From positions 32,098,756-32,162,755 of the forward strand of contig NC_069135.1 of the NCBI RefSeq assembly GCF_026914265.1: a stretch of DNA of 64,000 bases, in the 5' to 3' direction. The notes below the pieces were generated by a model that ran no database searches, was not told the origin of the DNA, and saw nothing but the letters and a program-made list of their open reading frames with translations. This document shows positions 1 through 11,001 of the stretch, piece by piece. The stretch comes from Mya arenaria (Eukaryota; Mollusca; Bivalvia; Myida; Myidae). Within the stretch, counting starts at the first letter, position 1; every line of letters starts with the position of its first letter. The position numbers and the translations under genes are program-made.

Positions 1-470
1 GGAAAACGATATGCACAAACTCACGATACGCACATACTCACGATACGCACACACTCACTCACGATACGCACACACTCATGAAACGCACACACTCACTCAC
101 GATACGCACAAGCTCACTCGCGATACGCAAACACTCACGATACACACTCACTCATGATACGCACACACTCACTCACGATACGCACACACTCACTCACGAT
201 ACGCACACACTCACGACACACACACACTCACTCACGATACGCACACACTCATGAAACGCACACACTCACGATACACACTCACTCACGATACGCACAAGCT
301 CACTCACGATACGCACATACTCACTCACGATACGCACACACTCACGATACGCACACACTCATGATACGCATACACTCACTCACGATACGCACACACTCAC
401 TCACGATACGCACACACTCACGATACGCACACACTCACGAAACGCACAAACTCACGATACGCATAAACTA
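1..470. repeat. Minisatellite of 17-21 bp units
   Basis: The stretch is a tandem array of CTCACGATACGCACACA units (17 bp), many extended by an extra CTCA (21 bp), with scattered variants such as ATGAAACG and GACACACA. Translating it gives His/Thr/Arg-rich open frames that are only a by-product of the repeat. The array begins before the window. It ends abruptly near 470, where ordinary AT-rich sequence starts. Confidence 0.95.
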
Positions 471-1208
471 GAAATGGGCAGTACTTGGTACACGACTTTA
501 CTTTAATAATATTTTACTGCATGATAACAAATATTGCAATAAAAATATCAATGCAAAGTTAAACACAATATTTCATAATTTGAAACAAATATTCTTAATA
601 CAAATATGCAGTGAGATTGGGTAGAAAGACTCCCAAATTTGTTAAAAAATGTTTTTTACGCAAGATTCTGACTGAAACTAAAGTATTCGGCACGAAAAGG
701 TATTAATTTTCATATATTGCTTAAATATAGCCAGAACTTATGACGTTTTTAAAGATTTTACCTTTGTTTATCCGCAACTAAACTAATGATTGCCAATCGG
801 AGGCATATGCTGTTTTAAAAAATCGTTTCTTCAGAAACTTGCAGTTTTATGCATGGAACAAGTAATAAAAAAACGAAATTAGAATAACTAGTTCAGAAAC
901 GTGTTAGATGACATATTGAGACATACGTCAAGAAATGACGTCATAATACCACCAGATATTGGGACGTCATATCTATGACGACAGTACGACAACTTCGTTG
1001 ATACCACACGCACGCATACACGTTTGCAAATAAAATGGGAATTTTCGGAAGCGCTAGCTGTATATCGGGCAATTATGACGATTGCAGGGTAAAAATTGAA
1101 GTATTTACATCATTGAGGATATTGTATTATATAAAATAATATGATTGTGTCGTGGTTGTCTCGTTTAGAACAAGCCACCAGGGTATTTCAGAAGGGAGAG
1201 ACTATTAC

Positions 1209-1210
<2 letters not shown>

Positions 1211-1284
<74 letters not shown>
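1211..1284. repeat. (TAA)n microsatellite
   Basis: This is a pure trinucleotide run of about 25 repeats, followed by a short AAC run. A second AAT run lies at about 1374-1423. The predicted Ile- or Asn-rich peptides are artefacts. Confidence 0.95.
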
Positions 1285-1288
<4 letters not shown>

Positions 1289-1374
1289 CAACAACATTAC
1301 TAATGCTAATTCTAATTCTAATTATTCAAAATCTAATTAAAGAAATGAATAATAATAATTATAGTAAAAATAAA

Positions 1375-1420
<46 letters not shown>

Positions 1421-1789
1421 TAAGAAAATGAATCCTTAAAATAAATTGTTCATGGTATTTTCATTTATTATATATAACTTAAGTCATGATTTGAAGCCGA
1501 TCTGATTACTTATTAATGTTCCGGTAGTCATACGGGCTCGAGACCCGAAACTTTCGCACTTTTCTTCAAGGATTTGACTAATGTTAAATGGAATTTAGTG
1601 CGAAATTTAACAGCGTCGGACTAGTTTTGACCGCGCTAATGCAGAAGTATTTGCAATATCCATTCCAAGAATGTCAATACATGAGGTATTATGTTTCAAT
1701 CTCTTGAAATCATGCTTTAGGTGTAATTGGGCGATACATGCAAAATATTAAAGACTAAATGATTTATAATTTATTTAAGTATTCAGTTA

Positions 1790-1890
1790 TTGGTTGATTG
1801 ATTGATATGTTCGTTCATCCGTTCGTCCGTCCATCCATCTATCCATCCATCAATTCCATTCGTTTCGTTCGTTCTTTCATTCATTCATCC
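1790..1890. repeat. Degenerate tetranucleotide repeat
   Basis: The sequence cycles through GATT, GTTC, ATCC and CATT words, for example CCATCCATCTATCCATCCAT. It is simple-sequence DNA of no evident function. Confidence 0.8.
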
Positions 1891-1991
1891 ATACCTTCAG
1901 TGACAGTAACGCGCAATACCAGTTTTAGGTGTAACCACCGTTTATGAGGAGCAAAGTTGTACAATATTAAAGATTATTTTTATCGTTCCAG

Positions 1992-4900
1992 TCTGGAGAA
2001 GGCGGAAGAGTGAAAACTGGTAAGCATCGCTTTTAATTTTATTGTATTGACTGGACTCGTATATGAAAACCCACAACACTTCGGTCTTTAAATAACCATT
2101 GTACTCGTACGTGTTTGTCGGCTTGCGTGCGCGTCTGTGTGCACTGTGAGTCTTGTTCTCAGTACAAATCATTTTTGTATTACTTTATTGTCAATATAAC
2201 GGATCTCTGTCATACCAATGCACCATCCTCAATTAAAAAAATCGACATATTAATTTGTATGGATAATGATCAATCAGTGTGACAGAATAGTCTTCGGTAC
2301 ATTAGCAGGCGCGCTGTGCGACCCTTTCCATTCCATTGTCATGTTTGCTTCCATATATGAGAGTGTTTGAAGGGACACGGGCCCACAAATACGGTGATAA
2401 TTGGCCATGTGACCTTTACGATAGATTCAACAGATCCTAGGTCACCAATTTCAACATGTAAAGTGTTTTATTTGTATTGTTTCTAGGCAACTGGACCCAA
2501 GTACTCGTATAAAGCATAGTGTACTGGATTCTAGAGATTCACCCTCGCAATATTTATCGTTCATAGTTGTTCTTGATCTTGATGTTGATTAACTATTACT
2601 TCAGAAACATGTTTGACATTCCCGTTCTACAATATATTGTCTATCTCTCCAGGCAAATGGACCCAAATCTACGGCTCCAGCTCCCAGGTGGAGTTAGGCG
2701 GTCATTTCGCCGGATCCCAGTGCACGACACTCGCTATGTCCGCCGCCATTTTCTGGGATGATTTCATTGGGAAAGGCAAAGTTGACTTCACGCCTCAGAT
2801 GATCAATAGGATCATGACAAGTGGAAACAGATTGCATTCCTATCTGAGGTTTGCTTCTTAAACATACCCACTCTGACTTATTACAGTTAGGCGGTTGGGA
2901 AACAGCACGTGTACGCGTATTTGAACATTTTTAAATAGTCATGTAAACGTTAAAGTAAAGTATATTAATCGCTTGCAAACGTCTGCTTTAATTTTGGCGC
3001 CAGTATTTGTCATCTGCAGGGCTTGATTTCTGCAGCTTTTCATATAAATAATTAAATATTGTTCTTGACGGCTCGCTGATACTCGCAAATACTACTTTCT
3101 ACATTACCATCGTACAATATTCCCCTACCTGGATGACGAACAAGTACCCGTATAAGTGGTGTTTCGCAGCCTCTCTTACTTTTAGCTCAGATTTCTATTG
3201 ATTTCTCAAACAGGCGTTTGTCTACTACTACTATTTGCTTGCATTGTCTTCTACTACTTTTGGCTTGTATTACTAGACATCGACTATTACTATCCTCTAT
3301 TAACTTTTACTATTACTTATTGACTTTTGTCAACTACTACTGACTTTTACTATTAACTATTGGCTTTAACTTCTATTGGCTTGTATAAATACACATTGAC
3401 TAATAATGCATATTATTAACTTCTACTATTAATTATAAGTTTTAACTTCTATTGACTTTTATTACTATATATTGACTTCTGCTTCCTACTATTTACTTCT
3501 TCTATTAACTATTGATTTTAACAACTGTCAGCCTGTCTTATTATACATTGTCTTCTACTACCTACTATTGACTTCTACCATTAACTATTGACTTTAACTA
3601 CTATTGACTTTTATTACTATACAATGACTTCTACTACCTACTATTGACTTCTTCTATTAACTATTGACTTTAACTGCTATTGACATTTATTACCATACAT
3701 TGAATTCTGCTACCCACTATTGACTTCTGCTATTAACTATTTATTATAACTACTATCGGATTGTATTACTACACATTGTCTTTTACTATCTGCTATTGAC
3801 TTCTACTATTGAATATTGCCTTTAACTAATATTAGCTTGTATGACTTCGTATTGACTTCTATCAACTATTGTCTTAAACTGCTAAAATTGACTTACATGA
3901 CTAATCATTGGCTTCTACTTCCAACTATTGACTTTCGACTTCTACTATTACTAATTGGATTTGATTACTACAATTGACATCTTCGACAAATCAGCTATGA
4001 CTTCCTTACAATGAAGTGTTGACGTCTACGTTTGACTACAGACTTTGTCAAACTGTTCAATTTCTACTTTTAGCTAACACAATAGAAGATCTTTAATTCT
4101 AAGTATTGATTTGTATGGCTTGTTATTTACCAATGATACTTACTGTTGACATCTTTAACTATAAATATATATGTAATTCTGACTATTGACTGCTACTTTT
4201 AACCATTCTTTACTTCTTTTCATCTTGTTTGTCTTTTCTTGCCTTTTAAGACTCAATAAAGAACTCAGCAGAGAACATGATGGTCGCATTGCCATAGATG
4301 ACTTGCTCGAAGCTGACGTCTCAGGGGTCCCCCTTTTTGACAAAGTTTGGGACATAAAAGTGACAAACTCTGAATGGAGAATGTCATCGACAAAGAACAA
4401 AGACGGCCTTATGCCATTCAAGGCAAGCTTCCTTCTTCTTCTTCTTCTTCTTCTTCTTCTTCTTCTTCTTCTTCTTCTTCTTCTTCTTCTTCTTCTTCTT
4501 CTTCTTCTTCTTCTTCTCCGTCTTTGTCTTCACATTCGTATTTTTATACACATGAACCTTAGAGTTAAAATAAAAATACACTTTAGAGATTAATAATGTA
4601 TGATTTATGTATTTACATTGACGTTCACTCTTTTAGAGCATGCTAAAATCATGCCGAAAACCTGGAGCAAAACTGATCACAGTCGGCGTGCTCTCTCACT
4701 CCGTCTTCATCAACATAGACAAGTCCGTCTGCTTCTTCGACTCGCATGGCCTCGCAGGGAGACTATTTGCTACCAGAGTGGTTGACAAGGCATCTGTTTT
4801 CAAGTATGTACCGTTATATTGTCATTTATTGAAGCAGCCTTGGGGGATCTCGGCAGTGGAGGCGTCGGCGTCTCATAGATTTATTAACATTTTGCCATTA

Positions 4901-5344
4901 CTAAGGAGTCGTTCAAAATATTTATATTAAAGTTGGCACATGTATTTACATTGGAAATACACATACATGAATACATATACTAGCAAGAATGTATCATTCT
5001 GATCAAGATGTGTGTTTAGTTATGTCGTATGAACGACTGAAAAAAAAATATACAAGCAAGCGTTTGGGGTTCTTGTTTTAACCATTCAAGGGCTTATAAT
5101 ATTAATGGTTATTTAACAAGGGAAGAAATAGCATCTGCATAACGATGACGTCATATCAATGACATCATTGAGTCATGAAGACAGTAATTAAGTAATTTTC
5201 TTTTCTGCCCTATAGATTCCCGACGATCAGCGGGTTTATAAAGTTCCTGGTGAGACTGCACGGCAAAAATAACCCCGTGCAAATCGCTGACGTCATCGCG
5301 ACCAGGAGCAATACTGATGAGAAGACTGGTGATACTTGTACAGG
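1992..5344 (+). CDS. Spliced C76-like (tegument-USP-like) cysteine protease gene, 5' part
   Basis: Five exons can be joined with consistent phases: 1992-2019, 2653-2848, 4251-4422, 4637-4803 and 5216-5344 (about 230 codons). Exon 2 encodes YGSSSQ and then FAGSQC. Exon 4 encodes FFDSHG after a hydrophobic strand. In my numbering Gln21, Cys33, Asp167 and His169 match the order and, from memory, almost the exact spacing of the herpesvirus tegument deubiquitinase triad (Gln10, Cys23, Asp156, His158 in M48). The family cleaves ubiquitin from proteins; whether this host copy does so is inference. Intron 3 uses a GC donor (AAG|GCAAGC). Exon 5 ends at a normal donor in phase 2, so more exons follow. 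No start codon was found, so the 5' end is missing. Confidence is high for the exons and fold, low for function. Confidence 0.75.
2020..2652 (+). other. Intron 1 of the C76-like gene, with an exon-like echo
   Basis: The intron runs from GTAAGC to TCTCCAG. At about 2478-2506 it holds an acceptor-like TTTCTAG followed by GCAACTGGACCCAAG, closely resembling the true start of exon 2 (GCAAATGGACCCAAA). The resemblance stops after about 25 bases, so this may be a decayed exon copy or chance. Confidence 0.5.
3200..4000. repeat. Intronic minisatellite, about 76-bp period
   Basis: Intron 2 of the C76-like gene is filled with a degenerate repeat built from words such as CTACTATTGACTTCTACT and TTAACTATTGACTTTAA. 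Comparing neighbouring copies around 3540-3700 gives a period near 76 bp, so about ten copies. Divergence increases towards both ends. Confidence 0.8.
4433..4517. repeat. (CTT)n microsatellite in intron 3
   Basis: About 28 CTT repeats begin ten bases after the GC splice donor of the C76-like gene, placing a long polypyrimidine run at the 5' end of the intron. The Ser-, Leu- and Lys-rich frames read here are artefacts. Confidence 0.95.
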
Positions 5345-5547
5345 GTAAATTCGATTTTTAAAGGACTTCTGACATATTTCGTATTGGAGACATATTTTCA
5401 TAATAATATGTTCAGAATGTTCATAATTATTATGAACTACGAATATTCAGTAACACACAATTACTCTGAACAGTTTGGAAGATAAATTCGAAAAAAACAA
5501 CAACCCAGAAGTGTTCAATAGAGTTTGCTCAATGAATTTTTAGTCCC
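5345..5547 (+). other. Start of the large intron of the C76-like gene
   Basis: Intronic AT-rich sequence lies between the donor after 5344 and the first direct repeat of the inverted-repeat element at 5548. No other feature was seen. Confidence 0.5.
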
Positions 5548-6117
5548 ATTCCATCAGGGGTGTAGAAATGGGCCGGAAGCCGGTAAAATAACCCGGTTAC
5601 TTTAGCATCTTCACCCGGCTATTTATCCCCGCATCATCAAAAATAAAATCTGTTATTTTTTGTCATGTTTTTATGTTTACATAAGTTTAAAACCCTGATT
5701 GATGGTATTGTTTATTTTGGTTTCCACGCGTTCGGACTACAATGCACCATTAGCTCGATTCGTGACGTCATTAGTCGCATCCCCCTCTGGGATGTTTTCA
5801 AGTTCTAGGTTTGGGTTTCCCAGCGTTCCGAATACAATAACATTGGCTCGATACATGACCTCATTAGTCGCATCCTCCATGGGGATGTTTTGTATTATCA
5901 TTGAACTGTTGACTGCAACGCCACGAGAAAGTTTAAAATTAAACACTTTTTTTACTTATTTAGACTTATTGACGTGTGGGAAATTCTTTTAACATTTTAT
6001 TTCATCGATGGTTAATACTTTTCATCATTAAAGAAGATAAACATCAACGGAAACAACGAGTTTCTTCTTGTATCAGGGAACAACGTTTGTCGACATTACC
6101 CCACCCACCATTTTAAC

Positions 6118-6855
6118 ATGGCTGGGAAACGTGGTCCGAAGTCTGGAATTGACCTAGATGAATTAGAGAATAGACTGAATCAACGTTTTGATAAACTAGA
6201 ATGCATAATGAAAGATTGTGTAAAACAGGAAGAATTCCAACTTGCCAAAAGCAACATCAGAGTGTTGTTATACGAAAATGACAATGTGGCCCAATATACT
6301 AAACGGGAGAATATTCGCATCGGCAACTTCTACCCAGATGGAGACTTAACTGACTCTGTGTTAAGCATGTTTAACCATGCTATTTCACTGGAAAACAAAG
6401 CCATGAATGATGTTTCGCAGGAGGGGGAGGAGCTCAGCCAATCTGTCATTTCTCCCAGTACTCGTCAGACTGTCATCACTAGGGCTGACATAAGTGCCTG
6501 TCACTACACTAATCCCAAGTCGCGTGGGGCAAAGAAGCAGATCATTGTACGTTTTGTATCGCGCGAGCCAATCCGTACACTACACAGATTTAAGAAGAAT
6601 CTCAAATCCAGTCCTAACCCGCACTATAAGAATATCTACATTATGGATGACCTGACTCCCTTGCGCATAAAGCTTAAAGCTGTGGTCGCGAAACTTCCAG
6701 GAGTGGAAAAAACTTTTGTTATAAATGGTAATATCCATTGTATGTATAAGGGTAAACATTACACCCTGTCCTCACCTGATGACATCTTCGATCAGCTTGG
6801 TGTGAATGTTACAGATGATATGTTAAAGGACATGGGTCTGCAGAGATACATCTAG
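6118..6855 (+). CDS. LINE ORF1 RNA-binding protein
   Basis: The product is 245 aa. Residues about 12-60 are helix-forming and charged. The motif YTKRENIRIG near residue 61 is the hallmark of L1-type ORF1 proteins (transposase_22 family). The C-terminal half, with IYIMDDLTP and KLPGVEKTFVINGN, looks like the ORF1 C-terminal domain that packs against the central RNA-binding domain. The family forms trimers that coat the element's RNA and act as chaperones during target-primed reverse transcription. The ATG at 6118 was chosen as the first in-frame start, with ACC ATTTTAAC just before it. The frame ends at TAG (6853-6855) and then stays open, in the same frame, into ORF2. Confidence 0.8.
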   Translation: MAGKRGPKSGIDLDELENRLNQRFDKLECIMKDCVKQEEFQLAKSNIRVLLYENDNVAQYTKRENIRIGNFYPDGDLTDSVLSMFNHAISLENKAMNDVSQEGEELSQSVISPSTRQTVITRADISACHYTNPKSRGAKKQIIVRFVSREPIRTLHRFKKNLKSSPNPHYKNIYIMDDLTPLRIKLKAVVAKLPGVEKTFVINGNIHCMYKGKHYTLSSPDDIFDQLGVNVTDDMLKDMGLQRYI

Positions 6856-9800
6856 GATCCAGAGGAGGATGATGAAATCCCCGATGACTTTGTTTATGAC
6901 AGTTATGTTAAAAGTTCAATTGTTTCTCCAAATTTTGAAAATGGTACAAGTAGTACTGTATATCAACTACATACTAGTTCTACTCCTAAAAACGTAAATA
7001 CATTATGTGCAAATATATCACAAATTGATAATCAAACTGTAGTGAATACTTCCAATTTTCATAAAAATGTTGGTGATGCTTTCAATGCTGCAAATATTAA
7101 TGTTACAAGTAATGTTGCAAAGGTTACAAGTTCTAGTAATATCAAATGTGCTATTACCACTAGCAATGTTCATGTTCATACATGTATGTCAAGTTGTTTG
7201 TCTGATGTTAATACAAATGAGAATTTTGTAAATTGTTTAGATAATTCTGTTTATCCATTACATATTAATTCTAGTCATGTAAATTCATTATGTGTTCAAA
7301 CTGTGCAAGATAGTCAAACTGAAATTAATACTCCCAGTTTTCATAAATCTGTTGATTGTTCTGTAGATTTTACAAATAATGGTGTTGCTAAAACACTTGA
7401 TGCAGTTGCCTCAAACTTTAGTATTGATGATAATTGTATCACTTTTACTAATAATGTCGACCATACTTCATTTTGTTTGTCTGTTGATACCAGAGTTGTG
7501 AAACTAGCCTTTATAAATGTTTGTGGACTTATGTCCAAAATTGATTACCCTGAGTTTGTTGATCTTATTAACAAGTATGATGTCATTGGTTTAGCAGAAA
7601 CAAAATTGGATAGTTATGATGTTCCTGTCTTGCATGGTTATGTTTTTAAAGGTATATGTAGAGGAAAGTTTATAAGAAAATCTGGAGGTGTAGGAATTTT
7701 TATTAAGAAGGATTTGGCTGATCAAATTAAAATTCTTGATTGTAGCAATGAAAATTGCCTCTGGTTTAAATTCATTTCCAGTGATGTAATTGTTGGTACA
7801 GTTTATATACCACCTGAAGGTTCAAAGTACAGTTCTATCGATATTTTTGATAAATTAGAACGCGATATTGTCGATATTTACTCAGAATTTGATAATGCAT
7901 ACTTTGCTATAATGGGCGATTTAAATGCTCATACTAAAAAACTATTAGATTTTGTGGAAATTGATCCTTATATTGCATCTCAAAACTTAGATGTTACTAC
8001 TAGGAATATGCTCTCCATTGCCAATTTATTGGATCTAGGATTTTCAGTGGAAAGGTGTTCACGTGATACTCATGCTCCAAATAACTATGGTTATCGTTTG
8101 ATAGATCTATGTAAGTCTGCTAACATATACATAGCTAATGGAAGATTAGGCAAAGATATTGATATTGGTCAGTGTACATGTATAAGCAGTACTCTTATAG
8201 ATTATGTTTTGTTATCGCCGGAATTATTTCCCAGAACTGTACATTTTGAGGTGCAGGAACATGATCCATTGTTTTCTGATGTTCACTCTTGTGTAGAATT
8301 TAGTATTAGTATTAATATGTCATCAAATTTAAGTTCTGACTATGTTAAAAATGTTGTTGATTCCACTGATGATGTTGTAATAAGACCAATATGGGATAAT
8401 AATGCAAAAAATCAATTTGTAAGTCACATTGATGAGTTAAAGATCACTGCTTTGGCAGATGAAATAGATAGCTTATGTATTAGTAAGCAGTATACTGTTG
8501 ATGTTGTTAATCATTTGACAAATAGTGTTTCTAATATTTTAACTAATGCTGCTGATAAATCTCAATTGTTGTTAGAAAAGAAAATTGTTAATAAAACACC
8601 TGTTCGTAAACACTTTAAGAAAGAATGGTATGATAATGATTGTAAAGTTGCTAGAGCTAATTATATTAAAAGTAAAAATAAGTACAGATTTAATAGAACA
8701 AATGAAAATTTTGCTTCCTTAGCTAACAATAGTAAGTCTTATAAGAAATTAATGAATAAGAAAATTAATACTTTCAAAGGGAATGTAAATAAAAAGTTAA
8801 AAAATCTTCGTAATTCTGATCCCAAAGCTTTTTGGGGATTATTAAATAAATATTGCGATGAAAAGAAGAAAACCTTGTCTACCATTTCTAAAGATGTATT
8901 TTATGAACACTTTGTCAAGTTAAATCAAACTTCGTCAACCAATGATGCGGATATGTATTCAGAAATTGATTTTGATTCTATCCCGGGCAATAATGAGGAA
9001 TTAAACATGGTATTTAGCATTGATGAAATTAGAAAAGCGGTACACAGCTTGAAAAACAATAAATGTCCTTCTTCATTTGATAATATTTTAAACGAATATC
9101 TTAAGTATAATGGAAGTGAGTCTTTCTTATTACTTGTTTGCAAACTATTTAATTTCATTTTTGATTCTGGAGTATTTCCAGAGGTTTGGAGTAGAGGCAT
9201 CATTTTCCCAATTTATAAAAACAAGGGTAGCATCAATGACCCGGATAATTATAGAGGCATTACAATTTTAAGTTGCATGGGAAAATTATTTACGACTGTC
9301 CTAAATAACAGATTAAACTCTTTCCTGGTTAACCACAATTTACTCTGTGAGGAGCAAGCTGGCTTCAGGAAAAATTATAGTACCATTGATCATGTTTTTT
9401 CTTTGAAAATCTTGATTGATTTTTATTTAATGAAAGGTAGAAAACTTGACTGTGCCTTTATTGATTATAAGAAAGCATTTGATAGTGTTAATAGAATAGC
9501 TTTGTGGCATAAACTCTTACAAAATAATATAGATGGTAAATGTATTAAGATAATTAATAGTATGTATGATATTGCTAAGTCATGTGTTAAAGTTGGTAAT
9601 TCATTATCAGAGTTTTTTAGTAGTCAAGCTGGTGTTAGGCAAGGTGAGAACCTTTCCCCGATACTATTTTCTCTGTTTCTTAATGATTTGACTCAGTTTA
9701 TGTCAAGTAGGTTTGAAGGGCTTGAAACCTTTTCTAAAAGTACCTTTGAATGTTTAAGTGATGATGATGTAGATGTTTACCTACGTCTTTATATATTACT

Positions 9801-11001
9801 TTATGCTGATGACACAGTTATTCTCGCCGAATCTCACGCCGACTTGCAAGCGGCATTGAATGCCATGCTAGAATATTGTAATATGTGGGATTTAAAAGTT
9901 AATCCTAGTAAAACTAAAGTTATTGTTTTTTGCAAATCTAAAAGAACATTACTGAAAGAACAGGATTTCTACTATGATGGCGCTAAAGTAGATATTGTTG
10001 ATGAGTTTGTGTATCTTGGTGTTATGTTTAGCTACAATGGTAAATTTACTAAAACTAAAAAACTTTTGGTAGATCAAGCTCGTAAAGCAATGTTTGCACT
10101 TATAAAGAAATCTCGTAAACTTAACTTAGCTTTCTCTTTACAATTGTATTTGTTTAATTCAATGATTGTACCAATATTATTATATGGTTCAGAGGTATGG
10201 GCTATGGAGGATCTTAAGATATTAGACCAATTTCAGTTAAAATATTGTAAACTCATTTTAAATTTAAAACAGTGTACCCCTAATTGTATGATTTATGGTG
10301 AACTTGGTTTAAAACCAATTTCTATACAAGCTAAAACTAGGCTTTTGACCTTTTGGAGTAAAATAGTAAATTCTGCTGATGTGAGCAGCAGCAAAATTAG
10401 TCATTTATTGTATAATACTGCATATTCTTTGCACAATGATGTTACCTCTGGCTTAAAGTTCCCATGGCTTTCCTTTGTTAAGAATTCTTTAAATGATTTA
10501 GGATTAAGTATGTACTTTGATTTGCAACAGGTTAATAGTGTTATTGTTTTTAAAAATATGGTTAAAAACAGATTATCTGACCAATTTATTCAAAATTGGT
10601 ATAGTATTGTTTCAAATTCACCAAAATGTCAAATGTATAAAGTATACAAAAAAGTTTTTGGGTTTGAAAGCTATATTGATATACTACCCAAGAATCTTTC
10701 ATTGTATTTGCTTAAATTTAGAATTATGAATCACAAATTTCCTATTGAAGTAGGGCGTGGTCAAAATGTTGAGAGATTTTGTAGAACATGTCATTTGTGT
10801 AGTAGTAATAGTTTAGGTGATGAATTTCATTACTTGTTTGAATGTCAACATTTTTCAGACGATAGAAAGAAAAACATTAAATTGTACTTTTGTCGTAACC
10901 CTAATTGTATTAAGTTAGATCAATTAATGAACAGTAAAAACAAAAAAGAACTTATTAAACTGGCTATATTTTGTAAATCCCTTTTATCTAATGTCAAATA
11001 G
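6856..11001 (+). CDS. LINE ORF2: endonuclease and reverse transcriptase
   Basis: The frame is open from the codon after the ORF1 TAG to 11001 (1381 codons). No ATG occurs before about 7183, so the true start is unclear and read-through or re-initiation is possible. An apurinic-type endonuclease follows: LAFINVCGL, LAETKLDS, GDLNAH and SDVH (a variant of the usual SDH). The reverse transcriptase has NYRGITILS, FIDYKKAFDSVNR, GVRQGENLSP and the catalytic LLYADDTVIL. The C-terminus has a Cys/His knuckle, CRTCHLC then FHYLFEC. These parts nick DNA and copy the element RNA at the target. The N-terminal 200 codons are Asn/Ser/Val-rich linker-like sequence. All core motifs are intact. It is markedly more AT-rich in codon use than the neighbouring host exons. 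Confidence 0.92.
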   Translation, partial: DPEEDDEIPDDFVYDSYVKSSIVSPNFENGTSSTVYQLHTSSTPKNVNTLCANISQIDNQTVVNTSNFHKNVGDAFNAANINVTSNVAKVTSSSNIKCAITTSNVHVHTCMSSCLSDVNTNENFVNCLDNSVYPLHINSSHVNSLCVQTVQDSQTEINTPSFHKSVDCSVDFTNNGVAKTLDAVASNFSIDDNCITFTNNVDHTSFCLSVDTRVVKLAFINVCGLMSKIDYPEFVDLINKYDVIGLAETKLDSYDVPVLHGYVFKGICRGKFIRKSGGVGIFIKKDLADQIKILDCSNENCLWFKFISSDVIVGTVYIPPEGSKYSSIDIFDKLERDIVDIYSEFDNAYFAIMGDLNAHTKKLLDFVEIDPYIASQNLDVTTRNMLSIANLLDLGFSVERCSRDTHAPNNYGYRLIDLCKSANIYIANGRLGKDIDIGQCTCISSTLIDYVLLSPELFPRTVHFEVQEHDPLFSDVHSCVEFSISINMSSNLSSDYVKNVVDSTDDVVIRPIWDNNAKNQFVSHIDELKITALADEIDSLCISKQYTVDVVNHLTNSVSNILTNAADKSQLLLEKKIVNKTPVRKHFKKEWYDNDCKVARANYIKSKNKYRFNRTNENFASLANNSKSYKKLMNKKINTFKGNVNKKLKNLRNSDPKAFWGLLNKYCDEKKKTLSTISKDVFYEHFVKLNQTSSTNDADMYSEIDFDSIPGNNEELNMVFSIDEIRKAVHSLKNNKCPSSFDNILNEYLKYNGSESFLLLVCKLFNFIFDSGVFPEVWSRGIIFPIYKNKGSINDPDNYRGITILSCMGKLFTTVLNNRLNSFLVNHNLLCEEQAGFRKNYSTIDHVFSLKILIDFYLMKGRKLDCAFIDYKKAFDSVNRIALWHKLLQNNIDGKCIKIINSMYDIAKSCVKVGNSLSEFFSSQAGVRQGENLSPILFSLFLNDLTQFMSSRFEGLETFSKSTFECLSDDDVDVYLRLYILLYADDTVILAESHADLQAALNAMLEYCNMWDLKVNPSKTKVIVFCKSKRTLLKEQDFYYDGAKVDIVDEFVYLGVMFSYNGKFTKTKKLLVDQARKAMFALIKKSRKLNLAFSLQLYLFNSMIVPILLYGSEVWAMEDLKILDQFQLKYCKLILNLKQCTPNCMIYGELGLKPISIQAKTRLLTFWSKIVNSADVSSSKISHLLYNTAYSLHNDVTSGLKFPWLSFVKNSLNDLGLSMYFDLQQVNSVIVFKNMVKNRLSDQFIQNWYSIVSNSPKCQMYKVYKKVFGFESYIDILPKNLSLYLLKFRIMNHKFPIEVGRGQNVERFCRTCHLCSSNSLGDEFHYLFECQHFSDDRKKNIKLYFCRNPNCIKLDQLMNSKNKKELIKLAIFCKSLLSNVK

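Larger units (their letters stand above)
471..1991. other. AT-rich sequence without a supported gene
   Basis: Apart from AAT microsatellites at about 1211-1284 and 1374-1423 and a tetranucleotide run at 1790-1890, I see no coding signal. It may be intron or 5' flank of the protease-like gene that follows, because the first exon found (1992) begins with a splice acceptor. Earlier exons should therefore lie here or outside the window. A short open stretch at 1141-1199 is too short to judge. Confidence 0.5.

Noticed and set aside
1-470. CRISPR-like array
   Set aside because: Units are contiguous without unique spacers and the context is eukaryotic; a plain minisatellite explains it.
154-471. 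105-codon open frame rich in His, Thr and Arg
   Set aside because: It is the translation of the 17-21 bp minisatellite.
4384-4593. Leu-, Ser- and Lys-rich open frames on both strands
   Set aside because: They are produced by the CTT microsatellite; only the part before 4422 in the + frame is exon.
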